From Dendronephthya gigantea (taxonomy: Eukaryota; Cnidaria; Anthozoa; Malacalcyonacea; Nephtheidae), in assembly GCF_004324835.1 (NCBI RefSeq), contig NW_021163047.1, positions 558,001-622,000 of the forward strand: 64,000 bases of DNA, given 5' to 3'. Position numbers and translations under genes: made by a program. The notes under the pieces are model-generated. The model was not told the origin of the DNA. It searched no databases and was given only the letters and a program-made list of their open reading frames with translations. This document shows, in pieces, positions 1 to 12,300 of the stretch. Within the stretch, counting starts at the first letter, position 1; each line of letters starts with the position of its first letter.

Positions 1-414
1 CTTTATAATTAAATTGACCAAAATAAATAATAAATCTTAAATTAATTGAACTTCAAAAATTCTTAAGAAACAATTCTAGTATGAGCGAATTCTATATTTA
101 CAATTTCTACGATGGAAATAATATATTTTCAGTGAGAGAATCTAGCACGAAAGGACTAATTTTCCCCGACCCTAATTATAGTTTGAAACAATCTTTACCG
201 TTATTTTAGTGTTAAATAATTAAATGCATTGCCACCAACTGATACAAAACATTCTAAGCATTGCTTTACGTAGCGGAATATTAATCTCACAACATGAAAT
301 ACACCCACTGCATTGCTCAAATAGCTCTTGAAACTTCCAAAGTGTCAGAACAAGAGGCAGAGTGTATTTGCTGTTAGACGACCTATAACGATCAAATTTC
401 ATCATAAGGAAAAG

Positions 415-1245
415 ATGGCGCGACTTAGCTGTCTAGTGTGGTCTGGACTTGTACTTTTCTATGCGTTGTACATATTTCAGGCACTGGCATTGACTAGCTA
501 TATGGTGATGAATATAGATACACCCTATTGGATATTTATTCCTTTATTTCTACCTGCATTAATGTTCTTCAGCTGTTTCGGATGCCTTCTGCCAAAAGTA
601 CAGCACGAAAGATCAGTTCGCTATGTTTGGATCGTGTGGTTATTATATACTATAATCCTGGTGCCAGCCGTCGCTATCATATTTGCGAAAGCTGTCCCGG
701 AGTTAAAACCGTCAGATACATTTGGCCCGAATGTATTAAAAACGATTCTTTGCATAACGCCAGTGTTACTTATTCTCTTGCTAAATGTCACAATCTCGCC
801 TCCAAATCGAAGGTTCATCGAAAGGGTTTCAACTTCGGCTGCCCTGGATTTGTTCGACAGCATCGAAATGCTGGCTATCATACTGGAGCAAAAGCAATTC
901 AGACCGGGTTCGTTCGAACTTGACAGTTCAATTGAAACGGCAATTATTGTATTCGTTTGCATTAGTCTGTTTATTTCGCCTTTTGTGTTGTTTCAACATA
1001 AAGTAAGGTTTGGTGAAGTAAGTGTGAGAAAGAAGACAATGGTAGCTCGAACCTCTGTTCAGATTTTTCTCGTTAACTTGACGTTTCTTGTTATGAGATT
1101 CATCGTGTGGTTCCACTATGACTACGATGCATCAATATTTATCACAAAGAACATCATCTCCATAGTGATAAGCGGTATTGAAATTAGCTCTGTCTTCGGA
1201 TTCTTCAACTGTGGTGTTGACAATAACGAAACATTCAACGTTTGA
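415..1245 (+). CDS. Multi-pass membrane protein, TMEM121/CECR6 family
   Basis: A 276-residue single-exon frame. The frame is open upstream to 328, but I start at the Met at 415 because the hydrophobic first segment follows directly (MARLSCLVWSGLVLFYAL) and the upstream residues look like 5'UTR. About seven hydrophobic segments are visible, near residues 4-30, 38-60, 70-92, 104-125, 172-192, 211-233 and 240-262. The family match rests on ALDLFDSIEML near residue 143 and on SIFITKNIISIV in the last third. These align with human TMEM121 'ALDLLDLLDM' and 'SAIFVGKNVVAL' as I remember them. The molecular function of the family is poorly known; a membrane location is certain. Two AATAAA signals follow at 1272 and 1281. 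There are no same-strand neighbours nearby, so it is probably an independent transcription unit. Confidence 0.72.
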   Translation: MARLSCLVWSGLVLFYALYIFQALALTSYMVMNIDTPYWIFIPLFLPALMFFSCFGCLLPKVQHERSVRYVWIVWLLYTIILVPAVAIIFAKAVPELKPSDTFGPNVLKTILCITPVLLILLLNVTISPPNRRFIERVSTSAALDLFDSIEMLAIILEQKQFRPGSFELDSSIETAIIVFVCISLFISPFVLFQHKVRFGEVSVRKKTMVARTSVQIFLVNLTFLVMRFIVWFHYDYDASIFITKNIISIVISGIEISSVFGFFNCGVDNNETFNV

Positions 1246-1271
1246 GACATTTTGAATGATCGCAAATATGG

Positions 1272-1286
1272 AATAAACTCAATAAA
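1272..1286 (+). terminator. Tandem polyadenylation signals
   Basis: Two AATAAA hexamers lie 27 and 36 bases after the TGA of the TMEM121-like gene, the expected place for a short 3'UTR. Confidence 0.55.
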
Positions 1287-1930
1287 GTTTGCATTGCCGT
1301 TATACATCATGATTTTTGTAGTTACTAGAACTTAAATGTATTGCATTAAATTGTTAAGAAAATTGCTAGAAGCACATGATTATACGCCTTAATGCACCCA
1401 CTATAAACATAACCAGATATGCAATGTGTTTAATAACTGATATGCAATGTGTTTAATATCTTGGGCATGATTGCCAGATAATCTCAGATATGCTCTCACC
1501 TGTTGAATATTTTTCGGCAGCTGAAAACGAAGGCACATCTGTTGATAAAACATTCTGTTCGTCGCTATATTAGAGAGTTTAGGAAGTTTTATACAACGGC
1601 CAAGCTACCGATCTAATGGTCGAAATCTGCATGACTGCTTGACGCCTCGAGTTTCCCAAGCTTTGCTGTATCGTCCTGATCTGTTTTTAACAAAACCATT
1701 TTCCAACAAGCAACATCGTGTAGTCAGTACAACGTCCTTAAAACGCTCAAACAACAGAATATCATCTGGTTATTACGATTGCAAGATCGCTCGCTACGGT
1801 GTGAAGCATATGAACGGCCTTTGAAATATGTAAATTTTGTTTGTGGTGTAGTTTATCTCAGCTTAATTAATTCGAATAATACAAGGAATTAACCGTAGAC
1901 CGTACCTTTGTTCGTTGTCTTAAACTTCCC

Positions 1931-2070
1931 AAGGCCTGTTTTCCACTTCAACCGTATCGTAGCGTATTTCTTTGTTTCCGAAATATTTGACCAAAACTAA
2001 GGACTGTAAAACAATGCATGAGATACGCTAGGTTTCGCTACGATACGCATTTTGAAGTGGGAAACGGCCT
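1931..2070. mobile_element. Foldback MITE, AAGGCC-GTTTTCCACTT tips
   Basis: An inverted repeat opens AAGGCCTGTTTTCCACTTCA and closes with the complement of AGGCCGTTTCCCACTTCAAA. The arms continue inward as CGTATCGTAGCG and its complement. It is followed by TTA; the left flank is not a clear TTA, so the target duplication is only partly visible. It belongs to the shared-tip group discussed in the findings. Confidence 0.6.
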
Positions 2071-2102
2071 TTAAGGCTAATTATGCCCGCGAAAAACATC
2101 CT

Positions 2103-2331
2103 GGGGCCGGTTTAGCTTAAACGGTGGATAAGTTCAAAATTGAAAGCAATTCTATCTTTTTATTCGACAAGCGAACTAAATGTTTTTAACCTTAATACAA
2201 ATGCACTGTTTACAACTACATATTCAGTGCATAATATTCAAGTTCACAGTCATTCAAGAGAAATGGAAGAGTGTTATTCAATTTTGACTTATCCACTGTT
2301 TAAGCTAAACGGCCTTGATACAACCGGCCCC
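2103..2331. mobile_element. Foldback MITE, GGGGCCGGTTGTATCA family
   Basis: The right arm reads, as complement, GGGGCCGGTTGTATCAAGGC, then CGTTTAGCTTAAACAGTGG. The left arm has the same ends but lacks the TTGTATCAAGCC segment. Related copies lie at 4090-4224, 37999-38230, 45887-45990 and 46009-46230. No transposase is present. Confidence 0.6.
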
Positions 2332-3619
2332 TGACCACATGTTACGTGATAATATTCCATTGTTTTCAGGATGCCCTCTCCATTGGAATAGGACCTTTTG
2401 TTTTTATAACGTGCGTTGCGACATCTCTTTGACTGAATTGGGTGAATGGCAGAATAATTATAACTTTCCGATCGGCCAAATAACATAACACGGCGAAAAA
2501 AGCAAAACGATTCCACACAAATAAACGATTTCTTTAAAACAAATAGTACTCGAATTGCGGGTAAGATGAATTTGTGATTTGACATCTTCGTATTGCAGTT
2601 TAGAAGCTGTCAGCTGCATGTGTAAATTCCCGAATGCAATACTGAAAAACTGCAAGCTCTTTGGAAATTAGATATTTATAAAAGTTTCATAATCTAGAAC
2701 TGGCTGATCCCATTGGCGTAAAACATAATTCATCATGCTTGGGTTTTGGGATGTAAAAGTTCGTATGCAGGGAGCGCAAAAAAGGCGACTACTAAAGCCG
2801 GTGGGTGTTACACTATGCAATTCTTGCAACTTGCAGTGCAATCATAATTTTGAGGGATGTTAATATGTAAAGAGTGTTCGAAATGCTAAGAAAACGTTAG
2901 CAGATCGTATAATTATAAGAAATGTTCGCATCTGTCAACTTTAGATACCTCAGAAGTAGAATTGCATTGTAATAGCTAATCGAATAACAACTACTGTATG
3001 ATTAAAACCTATTTTCAAAAACCACCTGGATTGCACTGGCATGCAATCAAAATTCTGGGATTATGAAATTATGAGGTTATGAACGTGATATTTCATATCT
3101 CTCAGGATAGTTTCGTGTTAGTATACTGTTGCAAATTTTTATTTGCAAAGCATTAAACCGGAAAATTTTATTTTACTTTAACTAGTTTTACTACAGATCT
3201 ATAGTTTGATTATTGAAATATAAATTTAATATATTCTCATGGCCTTTTCACATCATCTTAAAATAATCATATCCTTATAAATAATTATACTCAATTTTGA
3301 TAAAACAATTCTAAAAAATCAATAAACTGAACATTTATATCTTCTAAGCTAAAATATGCTCATTAATCTTATTGCAATTGACCTAACATGGTTTCTGGTT
3401 TCGCAAAATTATACTAAATATCATTTAACGGAAGTTCAACAGAATAAAACATCCAAATATTTTTATCTACGACTGTCCATTGTTTATTGGCTGTCATCAT
3501 CTAGCATTTTTCCATTGCATGCTAAAAAGAAGGAAAAACTTACATTTAGATGTTGTGTGATTTCGATTCGAAGACATGTAAAACTCATTACTGTCACACA
3601 AGCTATATCAGTGGTTTAA

Positions 3620-3813
3620 AAGTCTGTTCACAAAAACCAAACTTGCTGGATCCAATTCACTTCTATTGTATGGAATGAAGTCAGTTATTGATAAAGCAGT
3701 ACTGCGTTGATTTAAGTTGATTTGCGGCCCATATACATTCCAAGTCAACAGACTGTAAAACATCCATTAGGAGTGAATTGGATCCAACAAAATTGGATCA
3801 TGTGAACAGACCT
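3620..3813. mobile_element. Foldback MITE, AAGTCTGTTCACA tips
   Basis: Terminal arms are AAGTCTGTTCACA at the left and the complement of AGGTCTGTTCACATGATCC at the right, with a second inner pair TGGATCCAATTCACT / AGTGAATTGGATCCA. The left flank is TAA; the right flank is GAA, so a TAA duplication is possible but damaged. Confidence 0.5.
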
Positions 3814-4089
3814 GAAGAGCTTTTAGTGTTTAGAATACAATTCTTATTATGATTCAGGTTATGGATAGGATGAACAATTTTGAATCAAAATAGTGATTAA
3901 GGATATTAGGAATTGAACTAATAAAATTATTATCTTTGTTGTTGCCAGCATTAGATGCAAGGCTGGGATTATTTTAACATTTCAGACAGAAATTAATGAA
4001 AGGAAACAAATTCTCATGGATGTGTGTGCAATTGGATGTGTGAGTAATTATGTGTATTAATCATACTTTAATAGTTAGGGCGTCCTTTT

Positions 4090-4224
4090 GGGGCAGGTTG
4101 TATCAAGCCCATTTAGCTTAAACCGTGGTAAAGTTAAAAGTAGAAAGCAAGCCTAACGTTTTATTCAACAAGCAAACAAAATCTTAATACCGTTTAAGCT
4201 AAACGGGCTTGATACAACCAATCC
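4090..4224. mobile_element. Short copy of the GGTTGTATCA MITE family
   Basis: Opens GGGGCAGGTTGTATCAAGCC and closes with GGGCTTGATACAACC. The inner arm carries ATTTAGCTTAAACCGTGG and its near complement. It is shorter than the other copies, so it has an internal deletion. Confidence 0.55.
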
Positions 4225-4363
4225 TGATTAACGACGTCAGGTAGTCCTCCAGGTCCTTAGAATTCTACCTTTTGTTTAAATGGATCCCTTATATGTGGGC
4301 CCTACTGTAAAAAAATTCATATCTAATTCAAGACGTACCAGTTTTTAATGTGACATCATCTCT

Positions 4364-5844
4364 TTATCTTTCTGACTTTGGGAAAACATTATTCTGGAAC
4401 AAGCCAACTGCATTTCCTGCAGGATAATATTTTGCCACGACAACAACCAATTCTCCATCATCACTCCGTGCCAAGGCCATTCCTACCTCCTTGCAGTCTT
4501 TCCATAACATTTGACTAAAATTTCTTGTGAGTGAAGAAAATGCAGGGGAATCATAATCATATTCCCGCTCTTCGTTGTACCATAATTCAATAGCTGCTTT
4601 TACATCAAAGGATCGATCGCTCGACATCGCTATATTTTCACCACGGTCATTTGTCTCGCTGCTTTGGATGGAGCCAGTGCGAATGACTCTTTCTGCACAA
4701 TGCAGTGCTTCAACAGCGAGCATTGGCGACCAACTGAGTTCTTCGGCACCATGTTGAAATCGATGGTAGTTGTGGGTCACTAAGCAATCGTGTTTAATGG
4801 TTTCTAGGTGGAAAAGAAAGATTCTAGATAATTAAAACTTGAATTTTTGCCCTTTTATATTTGACTCTCTTAAAAAATATAACATATTCCTATCATCAAT
4901 ATTCCGAAAATTCATATGAATACCCAGCATATATATTTTATTCATTAAAGTTAGTAATTAATTTAGTGTTGTAACTTACTAAAGGCTAGTTTCCACTCCT
5001 TTGTGTCGGAAAAATCTCCTTTGGATTGGAACGGACAGGGAAATTTTCTTTGTCGGTGAGTTCTCAGGCAGCGTTTATACAAAGGAAACTTTCCTGTCCT
5101 GTCCGATCCAAAGGAGAAGTTTCCTGAGTGGAAACTAGCCTTAAGATACGAATTTTATTCAGGTTATTGGGATTTATTTTTAGATGACCGGTTTCTTGCC
5201 TTGCAAGTTTATTATCATATGAAAATTTTTTATTATTATTCTGATAAAATTTACTGATTTATTATTTCATTAGGAATTGCAAGCGTTTTAAGTTTTGAAA
5301 CAATTATGCTACACAAAGGCCCAGTTCTTGATCTGTGAAACCTTACCAATCTCATTAGGTGGACTGGGTGGACTAGTTGATGACTTTTTTTTCCTTGGTC
5401 GACCTTCCACTGCATTCTCTCTTGGAAAAAGAACATTTTCTTCAAAGTAGCCAAGCTTATTCCCCGGAGGATTGTATCTGGCAACGTAGTAGGAAGTGCC
5501 ATCAGGTGCCAGCGCCATTCCCACTCCAATCTCTAGCGTATCAGCCCACACCATTTGAGTGAAATGTGCAGTTTGAGTAGTAAAACCAGATTTTAGGAAG
5601 CTGTAGTGTTTAATCTCGTCGTACCACAGCTGCGATAAATCATAACCGTCCAATAGTTCGGAAGAATAAGCCACATTCTCGCCATAATCGGAGGATGTAG
5701 AGTGTTTGAGGCATCCACTTTCAGCAAGGTGAACAGCCCAAATTTGAGCGTCTTTCGCGAGTTTATCAGACCAGGTGAGAGGTTGAGAGTAATGAATATA
5801 ACGACATTTATTGTGTTCCAGTAGAACTCGTGCTTGGAAGTCCC
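4364..5844 (-). CDS. Two CAP/SCP modules (GAPR-1-like), C-terminal exons
   Basis: Two exons: 5844-5347, then 4803-4364 with stop. The acceptor ATTAG precedes 5844; the donor after 5347 is GTAAGG; the acceptor at 4803 is CCTAG. Both introns are phase 1. Each exon encodes one CAP domain. The first has HNKCRYIH, YGENVAY, AHFTQMVW and RYNPPGN; the second has HNYHRFQH, RGENIAM, NFSQMLW and YYPAGN. These are the HNxxR, GEN, CAP1 (HFTQxxW) and CAP2 (YxPPGN) signatures. The second module has Asn in place of the CAP1 His. No signal peptide is visible in these exons, which suits the intracellular GAPR-1 branch, but the 5' exon is not here. The incoming splice is phase 1 (GG+GAC). The nearest upstream donor on this strand is the end of the acidic giant gene at 6349, also phase 1, so these may be its C-terminal exons rather than a separate gene. 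Confidence 0.8.
4983..5141. mobile_element. Foldback MITE with TAA target duplication
   Basis: Arms AGGCTAGTTTCCACTC and GAGTGGAAACTAGCCT, with an inner GATCCAAAGGAGA-type stem. Flanked by TAA at 4980-4982 and TAA at 5142-5144. It lies in the intron between the two CAP exons. Confidence 0.7.
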
Positions 5845-6348
5845 CTAATAAAGCTTTTATAATTTATTTAAATGAGTTTAGGCTTCTTTATCGGTTTTGT
5901 ATTGATTTTAGGAAAGTCATAATAATCTAAGATTGATACATATTCAATAAATATCAGTCAAATCGCTGAGACGAAGCTTATTTTTGCTTAAATCTTACAC
6001 GAGTTTCCTAAATCATGTATTCCTGCTGGCTAAAGGTTTTTTTGTTAATTGAATGAAACTATGTAACTGATTTTCCCAAGTAGTCCGACAACTAAAAATC
6101 CTTTGATTAATTTTATATAACAGAAATCTCTTTATTGCATTTAAGGTGTAGAAAAAATGTTTTAATGATTTTTACCTTTTTTAAATTTTTTTTAACATTT
6201 ATAACCAGAGCAATAATATTAGCAATGGTTGCGTTTTGTTTTACCAGGTGTTACTCATGCATGACATTCCTCATTTTAGAAAATAACGTTGATTAGCGGC
6301 AATCTATTTTAACATTTATTGATAAATATATCAGACGGCAAAACCTAC

Positions 6349-9300
6349 CTAACTCCGTTTTTGACTCCAATATATCCACTTCTCGTATCTCTGCGGTTAC
6401 CCCGTGCACCACCTGTTCATCCTCGTGTTCTTGGTATTCTATTGAAGGCCCTCTTTCGATATATCTCTCTGTTCTTTCAAGAATTTCTTTTGTTACATCT
6501 GTATCGCCTCCAAAAACCACAACTGGCTCCCGCTCAATACTACATCTTTCAATCCTTGTTATTGTCTTGACCGTTCCGTCTTCTGACGTAGTTATTTTCT
6601 CTTCCACAGTTTTAGCACCCTTATCTATATCATCAGATACACTACGTCCTGGTTCGATAGCTTCGAATTGTTGAATGAATTCTTTATACTTCTCTTCCGA
6701 GAACTCCATAGGTAGTGTTTCTTCTTTACGTGTAACAACAGTCGTAACTGATGTCTTTACACCATCCTGTTCATGTTCCTTTGTGGTTACATCAACTCCC
6801 TCTTCCAGCTCTTTGTTTTCAATTTTTCTAATAATTTCCGTTAATCTACTATCGTCCAGGTCAGTGCTCGGCATCGGTGTTGTTTCTACCGTTCGAGTTA
6901 TCACCTTAGTTATTGTTGTTTTTGTTCCGGATCCATTGTCCTGTTTATTTTCAGTAGATATATCGGTCTCCGGCTGACTATAATTCAATTCAATTTTTTC
7001 CACGTCTTGAATTATATCTTCTTGATCAGTAGGCAAATTTTCACCTTTCGAACTTTCAGTTTCCATGCTTAGCTTTTCGCTATATTCATCTATTTTGGTG
7101 TCTTTCTGTTCAAGTTCCGCTAATCTTGTCCCCTGTTCTGTAGAAAATCCCTCAAACTCAATATCCTGATCACTGGATTCGCATAACACGACCGATTCTG
7201 TTTTAACTGTTGTAACTGTTCTTTTTATTTGACTATTTTCCATTTCCTCACCAAACGATATTTGCTGATTATCAGGTTGTGTTTCGATTCTGCCCGTTGT
7301 TTCAGTCACCCCGATTACTTCTGGATCATCTCTTTGGTCAGAATCTGCGGAATTCAAAATGTTTAGTCTTTGCTCTGTTTCCGCTGGAATCGTTATCTCT
7401 CCGTGATAAGATTATTGAATCTAATGCATCTCTACATTTACTCGAATAGACATCTTCTAAATCTTCATGCGGCTTAGATGTTTGCTTATCGGTCTCTCTG
7501 CTTTCTTCACATGAAAATAGGCTAGTTGAATCGTGCACAAGATTTTCTTCCTGCTCTGAAATTGAAAAATCTGGATCTTCCTTGTAATCTTTCTGGTATT
7601 TACCAGTTGTTTCGTCATCAAGAGATGATAAATCAGACGATATCCAGCTGCGAACAGAGCTTCCTGGAGATACCGAAGACTCCGAAGGCGCATCAGGGCT
7701 TTCTCTTAAATCAAGTTTTAAATAATCCATTTCCTTTGCCTTATCTTTTTCTAAAAGCAAACTTTCAAACTCGTAATCGGTCGCAATGGTTCCTTGAACT
7801 GTTTCTTCCTCCGCAGCACAATCAATCTCCTTAAGATCGCTACTTCCTAAATTAGGGTCTTCTTCGCGAGATGGCCATAGTATCATAAATTCATCAGCTG
7901 CGGTTGGCAGAGATTGTTCATGCACAATCTCACTTTCGTTGGCCTCTGTTTTTTGTCTCTTACTCTGAGCTTCGTGAACATTACTAGGAACAATATCAAA
8001 TTCACTTGGACGTGCTACTTCAAATTCTGCTGAGTCAATATCTGTGCTTGTGAGAACAGTTTCATTTGTTTGAACTTTAACTAATGATCCAGATAAAGAT
8101 TCAGTCCCTGAAGGCGGTTCTTCCATGATTATTGATAAATGCGACGCAAGTAATGGTCTTTCGGACTCGTAATCAATTTCATCGTCTCCTATATATTCGA
8201 GTTCTTCTGGTAGCGTAAATTGTTGATACTTTTCGGCCGAACTAAAAACCTTTTCCACATCACAAGGGAATTCAAGCTGCATTGGTGAAAACGTTCCTTT
8301 CTCCTTCATGTACTGTTCATATAACTCAAACTCCATAAGTTCGTATCTTTCCTCTAATGACCCTGTTTCTTCCACCTTCACAACAACCATGTCTCCGCAT
8401 TCGGTTCGTACAAGTCGAGGTGTAAAAGGTGCATCACTTTGTTCTTCCGTTCGGCTTAAGGCCTGTTTGATAGCATCTTGTACTATCGTACGAGCGCCGA
8501 CATTTACCATCCGTTCGAACACGCTTTGTTCATCTATCTGTGGTTTCTCAGCTCGAGCAAAGGATAGCTCTTCGTTACCTTTTTTTAGTTCTTCTTCTTC
8601 CTTCTCCACAGTGTGCCAAATTACTGGATTCCTTTCAATTTCAACCCAGCGACTCTCGTTATCAATTTCCTGTTCACCTTCCTTAGTGATTGGCGATATT
8701 GAACCTTTTGCCTCATCAATTAATTTATCTCCTTGATCAGTAACTATTACATCGTCTTCGAAACCTGAAGTATCTAAAAGTGATATAGATTCGTCATCAA
8801 AAACGTCACAAGAAGTAGAAAATCGCACATGCTTAGTGCCTGATTCTTTTTCAAATCCTTCATCCCCGTCTCCCATTGTATCTTCCATAGTTAAATTCTC
8901 CTCGCACGTGTCCTTTACAAGATCTTGTGTCACGTCTTTTTCCAGTATTTTCTCCTCATCTGCTCCGTCTTCTTTGATGTCTTCGGGTTCAACTGGCACG
9001 CCCTCTTTAACTGTTACATCTTCTTCGCCTGCTACATATTCTTTAACTGGCACATCTTCTTCATCTGTTACATCTTCTTCAACTGGTTCATCTTCTTCGC
9101 CTGCTACATACCCTTTAACTGGCACATCTTTTTCATCTTGTACATCTTCTTCAACATGTTCATCTTCTTCAACAGGTTCATCTTCTTCAATTGCTAAATC
9201 TTTTTCCACTAGTACATCTTCTTCAACAGAAATATATTCCTTGACTGAATTATCCTCTTCAAATAGTATATCTACTTCGACCTGTTCGTCTTCTTCAACT

Positions 9301-12300
9301 CTTACGTTTTCTTCAACTCGTAAATATTCTTCCGCTGGTACATCCTCTTCGACGAGTACATCTACTTCGACTTCTACATTCTCTTTAACTGGCATATCTC
9401 CTTCATCTGGCACATATTCTTCAACTGGTTCGTCTTCCTCAACTGGCGGTAAATCTTTTTCAACTAGTACATCTTCTTCAACTCTTACGTCTTCTACAAC
9501 GACTACATCTTCTTCGAATGAAACATCTTCAACAGGTACATCTTCTTCAAGAGGTAGAACTTCTTCAACTGGTTCATCTTCTTCAGCTACTAAATCCTTT
9601 TCAACTAGTACATCTTCTTCAACCGAAATATCTTCTTCGACTGAATTATCTTCTTCAACTGGAATATCTACTTCAACTACCCCGTCTTCTGCAACTCCTT
9701 TGTCTTCTTCAACTGGTAAATCTCCTTCTATCGGTGAATCCTCTTCAACAAGTACATCTTCTTCGACTTCTACACTTTCTTTTAGTGGCACATCTTCTTC
9801 ATCGGGCGCATATTCTTCAACTGGTCCATCTTCTTCAATTGGCACATCTCTTTCAACTAGTACATCTTCTTCAACTCTTACTTCTTTTACAACTAGTTCA
9901 TCTTCTTTAAAAGGCAAACCTTCTTCGACTGGAACATCTTCAAAAGGTACATTTTGGTCAACAGATAGAACTTCTTCAACTGGTTCAACTGCTTCAACTG
10001 GTTCATCTTCTTCAGCTAGTAAATCCTTTTCAACTAGTACATCTTCTTCAACTGAAATATCTTCTTCGACTGAATTATCCTCTTCAACTGGTATATCTAC
10101 TTCAACTAGTTCGTCGTCTACAGCTTTTGCGTCTTCTTCAACGGGTAAATCATCTTCAACTTGTACATCCTCTTCAACTGGTACAACTTCTCCGACTTCT
10201 ACACTCTCTTTAAGTGGGTCATCTTCTTCATCTGACACATATTCTTCGACTAGCTCGTCTTCTTGAACTGGTGGTACATCTTCTTGAACTAGTATATCTT
10301 CTTCAGCTCTTACTTCTTCTACAACTAATGCATCTTCTTTAAACGACAAATCTTCTTCGACTGGAACATCTTCAACAGATACATCTTCTTCAAATAGTTC
10401 AACTTCTTCAACTGGTTCATCTTCTTTGGCTAATAAATCCTTTTCAACTGGTACATCTACTTCAACTAGTTCGTCTTCTGCAACTCTTATATCTTCTTCA
10501 ACCGGTAAATCTTCCTCCACCGGTGAATCCTCTTCAATATGTACATCTTCTTCGACTTCTACACTCACTTTTAGTTGCATATCTTCATTATCTGGCACAT
10601 ATTCTTCAACTGGTTCATCTCCTTCAACTGGTACATCTTTTTCAAGAGGTACATTTTCTTCAACTCTTACTTCTTCTACAACTGGTGCATCTTCTTTAAA
10701 CGGCAAATCTTCTTCGACTGGAACATCTTCAACAGGTACGTTTTCTTCAGCAGGTACAAATTTTTCAACAGGTACATCTTCTTTGACAGGTACAACTCCT
10801 TCAACAGGTACATCTTCTTCAACAGGTACATCTTCTTCAACAGGTAAATCTTCTTCAACGGGTAGAACTTCTTCAACTGGTTCATCTTCTTCAGTTAGTA
10901 AATCCTTTTTAACTAATTCATCTTCTCCAACCGAAATATCTTTTTCGACTGAATTATCCTCTTCAACTGGTATATCTACTTCAACTAGTTCGTATTCTGC
11001 AACTCTTTTGTCTGCTTCAACTGGTAAATCTTCTTCAACTGGTAAATCTTCCTCCACTGGTAAATCTTCTTCCACTGGTAATTCATCTTCAACAAGTACA
11101 TCTTCTACGACTTCTACACTCTCTTTAAGTGGGACATCCTCTTCATCTTGCACATGTTCTTCAACTGGTTGATCTTCTTCAACTGGTAAATCGTTTTCAA
11201 CTAGTACATCTTCTTCAACTCTTACTTCTTCTACAATTAGTACATCTTCTTTGAAAGGCAAACCTTCTTCGACTGGAACATCTTCAACAGGTACATTTTC
11301 GTCAACATATAGAACTTCTTCAAATGGTTCAACTTCTGCAACTGGTTCATCTTCTTCGGCTACTAAATCCTTTTCAACTAGTACATGTTCTTCAACTGAA
11401 ATATCTTCTTCGACTGAATTATCGTCTTCAACTGGTATATCTACTTCAACTAGTTCGTCGTCTACAGCTTTTGCGTCTTCTTCAACGGGTAAATCATCTT
11501 CCACTGGTACATCCTCTTCAACTAGTACAACTTCTTCGACTTCTACACTCTCTTTAAGTGGGTCATCTTCTTCATATGGCACATATTCTTCGACTAGCTC
11601 GTCTTCTTGAACTGGTGGTACATCTTCTTCAACTAGTATATCTTCTTCAGCTCTTACTTCTTCTACAACTAATGCATCTTCTTTAAACGGCAAATCTTCT
11701 TCGACTGGAACATCTTCAACAGGTACATCTTTTTCAACTGGTTCAACTTCTTCAACTGGTTCATCTTCTTTGGCTAATAAATCCTTTTCAACTGGTACAT
11801 CTACTTCAACTAGTTCGCCTTCTGCAACTCTTATGTCTTCTTCAACCGGTAAATTTTCTTCCACCGGTGAATCCTCTTCAACATGTACATCTTTTGGCCC
11901 ATATTCTTCAACTGGTTCATCTTCTTCATCTGGCACATATTCTTCAACTGGTATATCTTCTTCAACTCTTACTTCTTCTACAACTGGTGCATCTTCTTTA
12001 AACGGCATATCTTCTTCGACTGGAACATCATCAACAAGTACATTTTCTTCTACAGGCACGACTTCTTCAACTGGTTCATCTTCTTCAACTGGTAAATCCT
12101 TTTCAACTACTATATCTTCATCAACCGAAATATCTTCTTGGACTGAATCATCCTCTTCAACTGTTTTATCTAATTCAACCTGTTCGTCTTCTGCAAATCT
12201 CACGTGTTCTTCAACTGGTAAATCTTCTTCCACCGGTACATCTTCTTCAACGACTGCAACGTCTTCGACTCCAATATTCTCCTTAACTGGCACATCTTCT

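Larger units (their letters stand above)
1300..4363. other. Intergenic, no gene recognised; MITE-rich
   Basis: No reading frame here has domain-like content. The stretch holds three or four foldback MITEs (1931-2070, 2103-2331, 3620-3813, 4090-4224), described separately. Confidence 0.6.

Noticed and set aside
8925-12095. Plus-strand Phe/Ile/Trp-rich frames (HIFFNWFIFF type) that look like membrane proteins
   Set aside because: Third-frame by-product of the same repeat, short and broken by stops.
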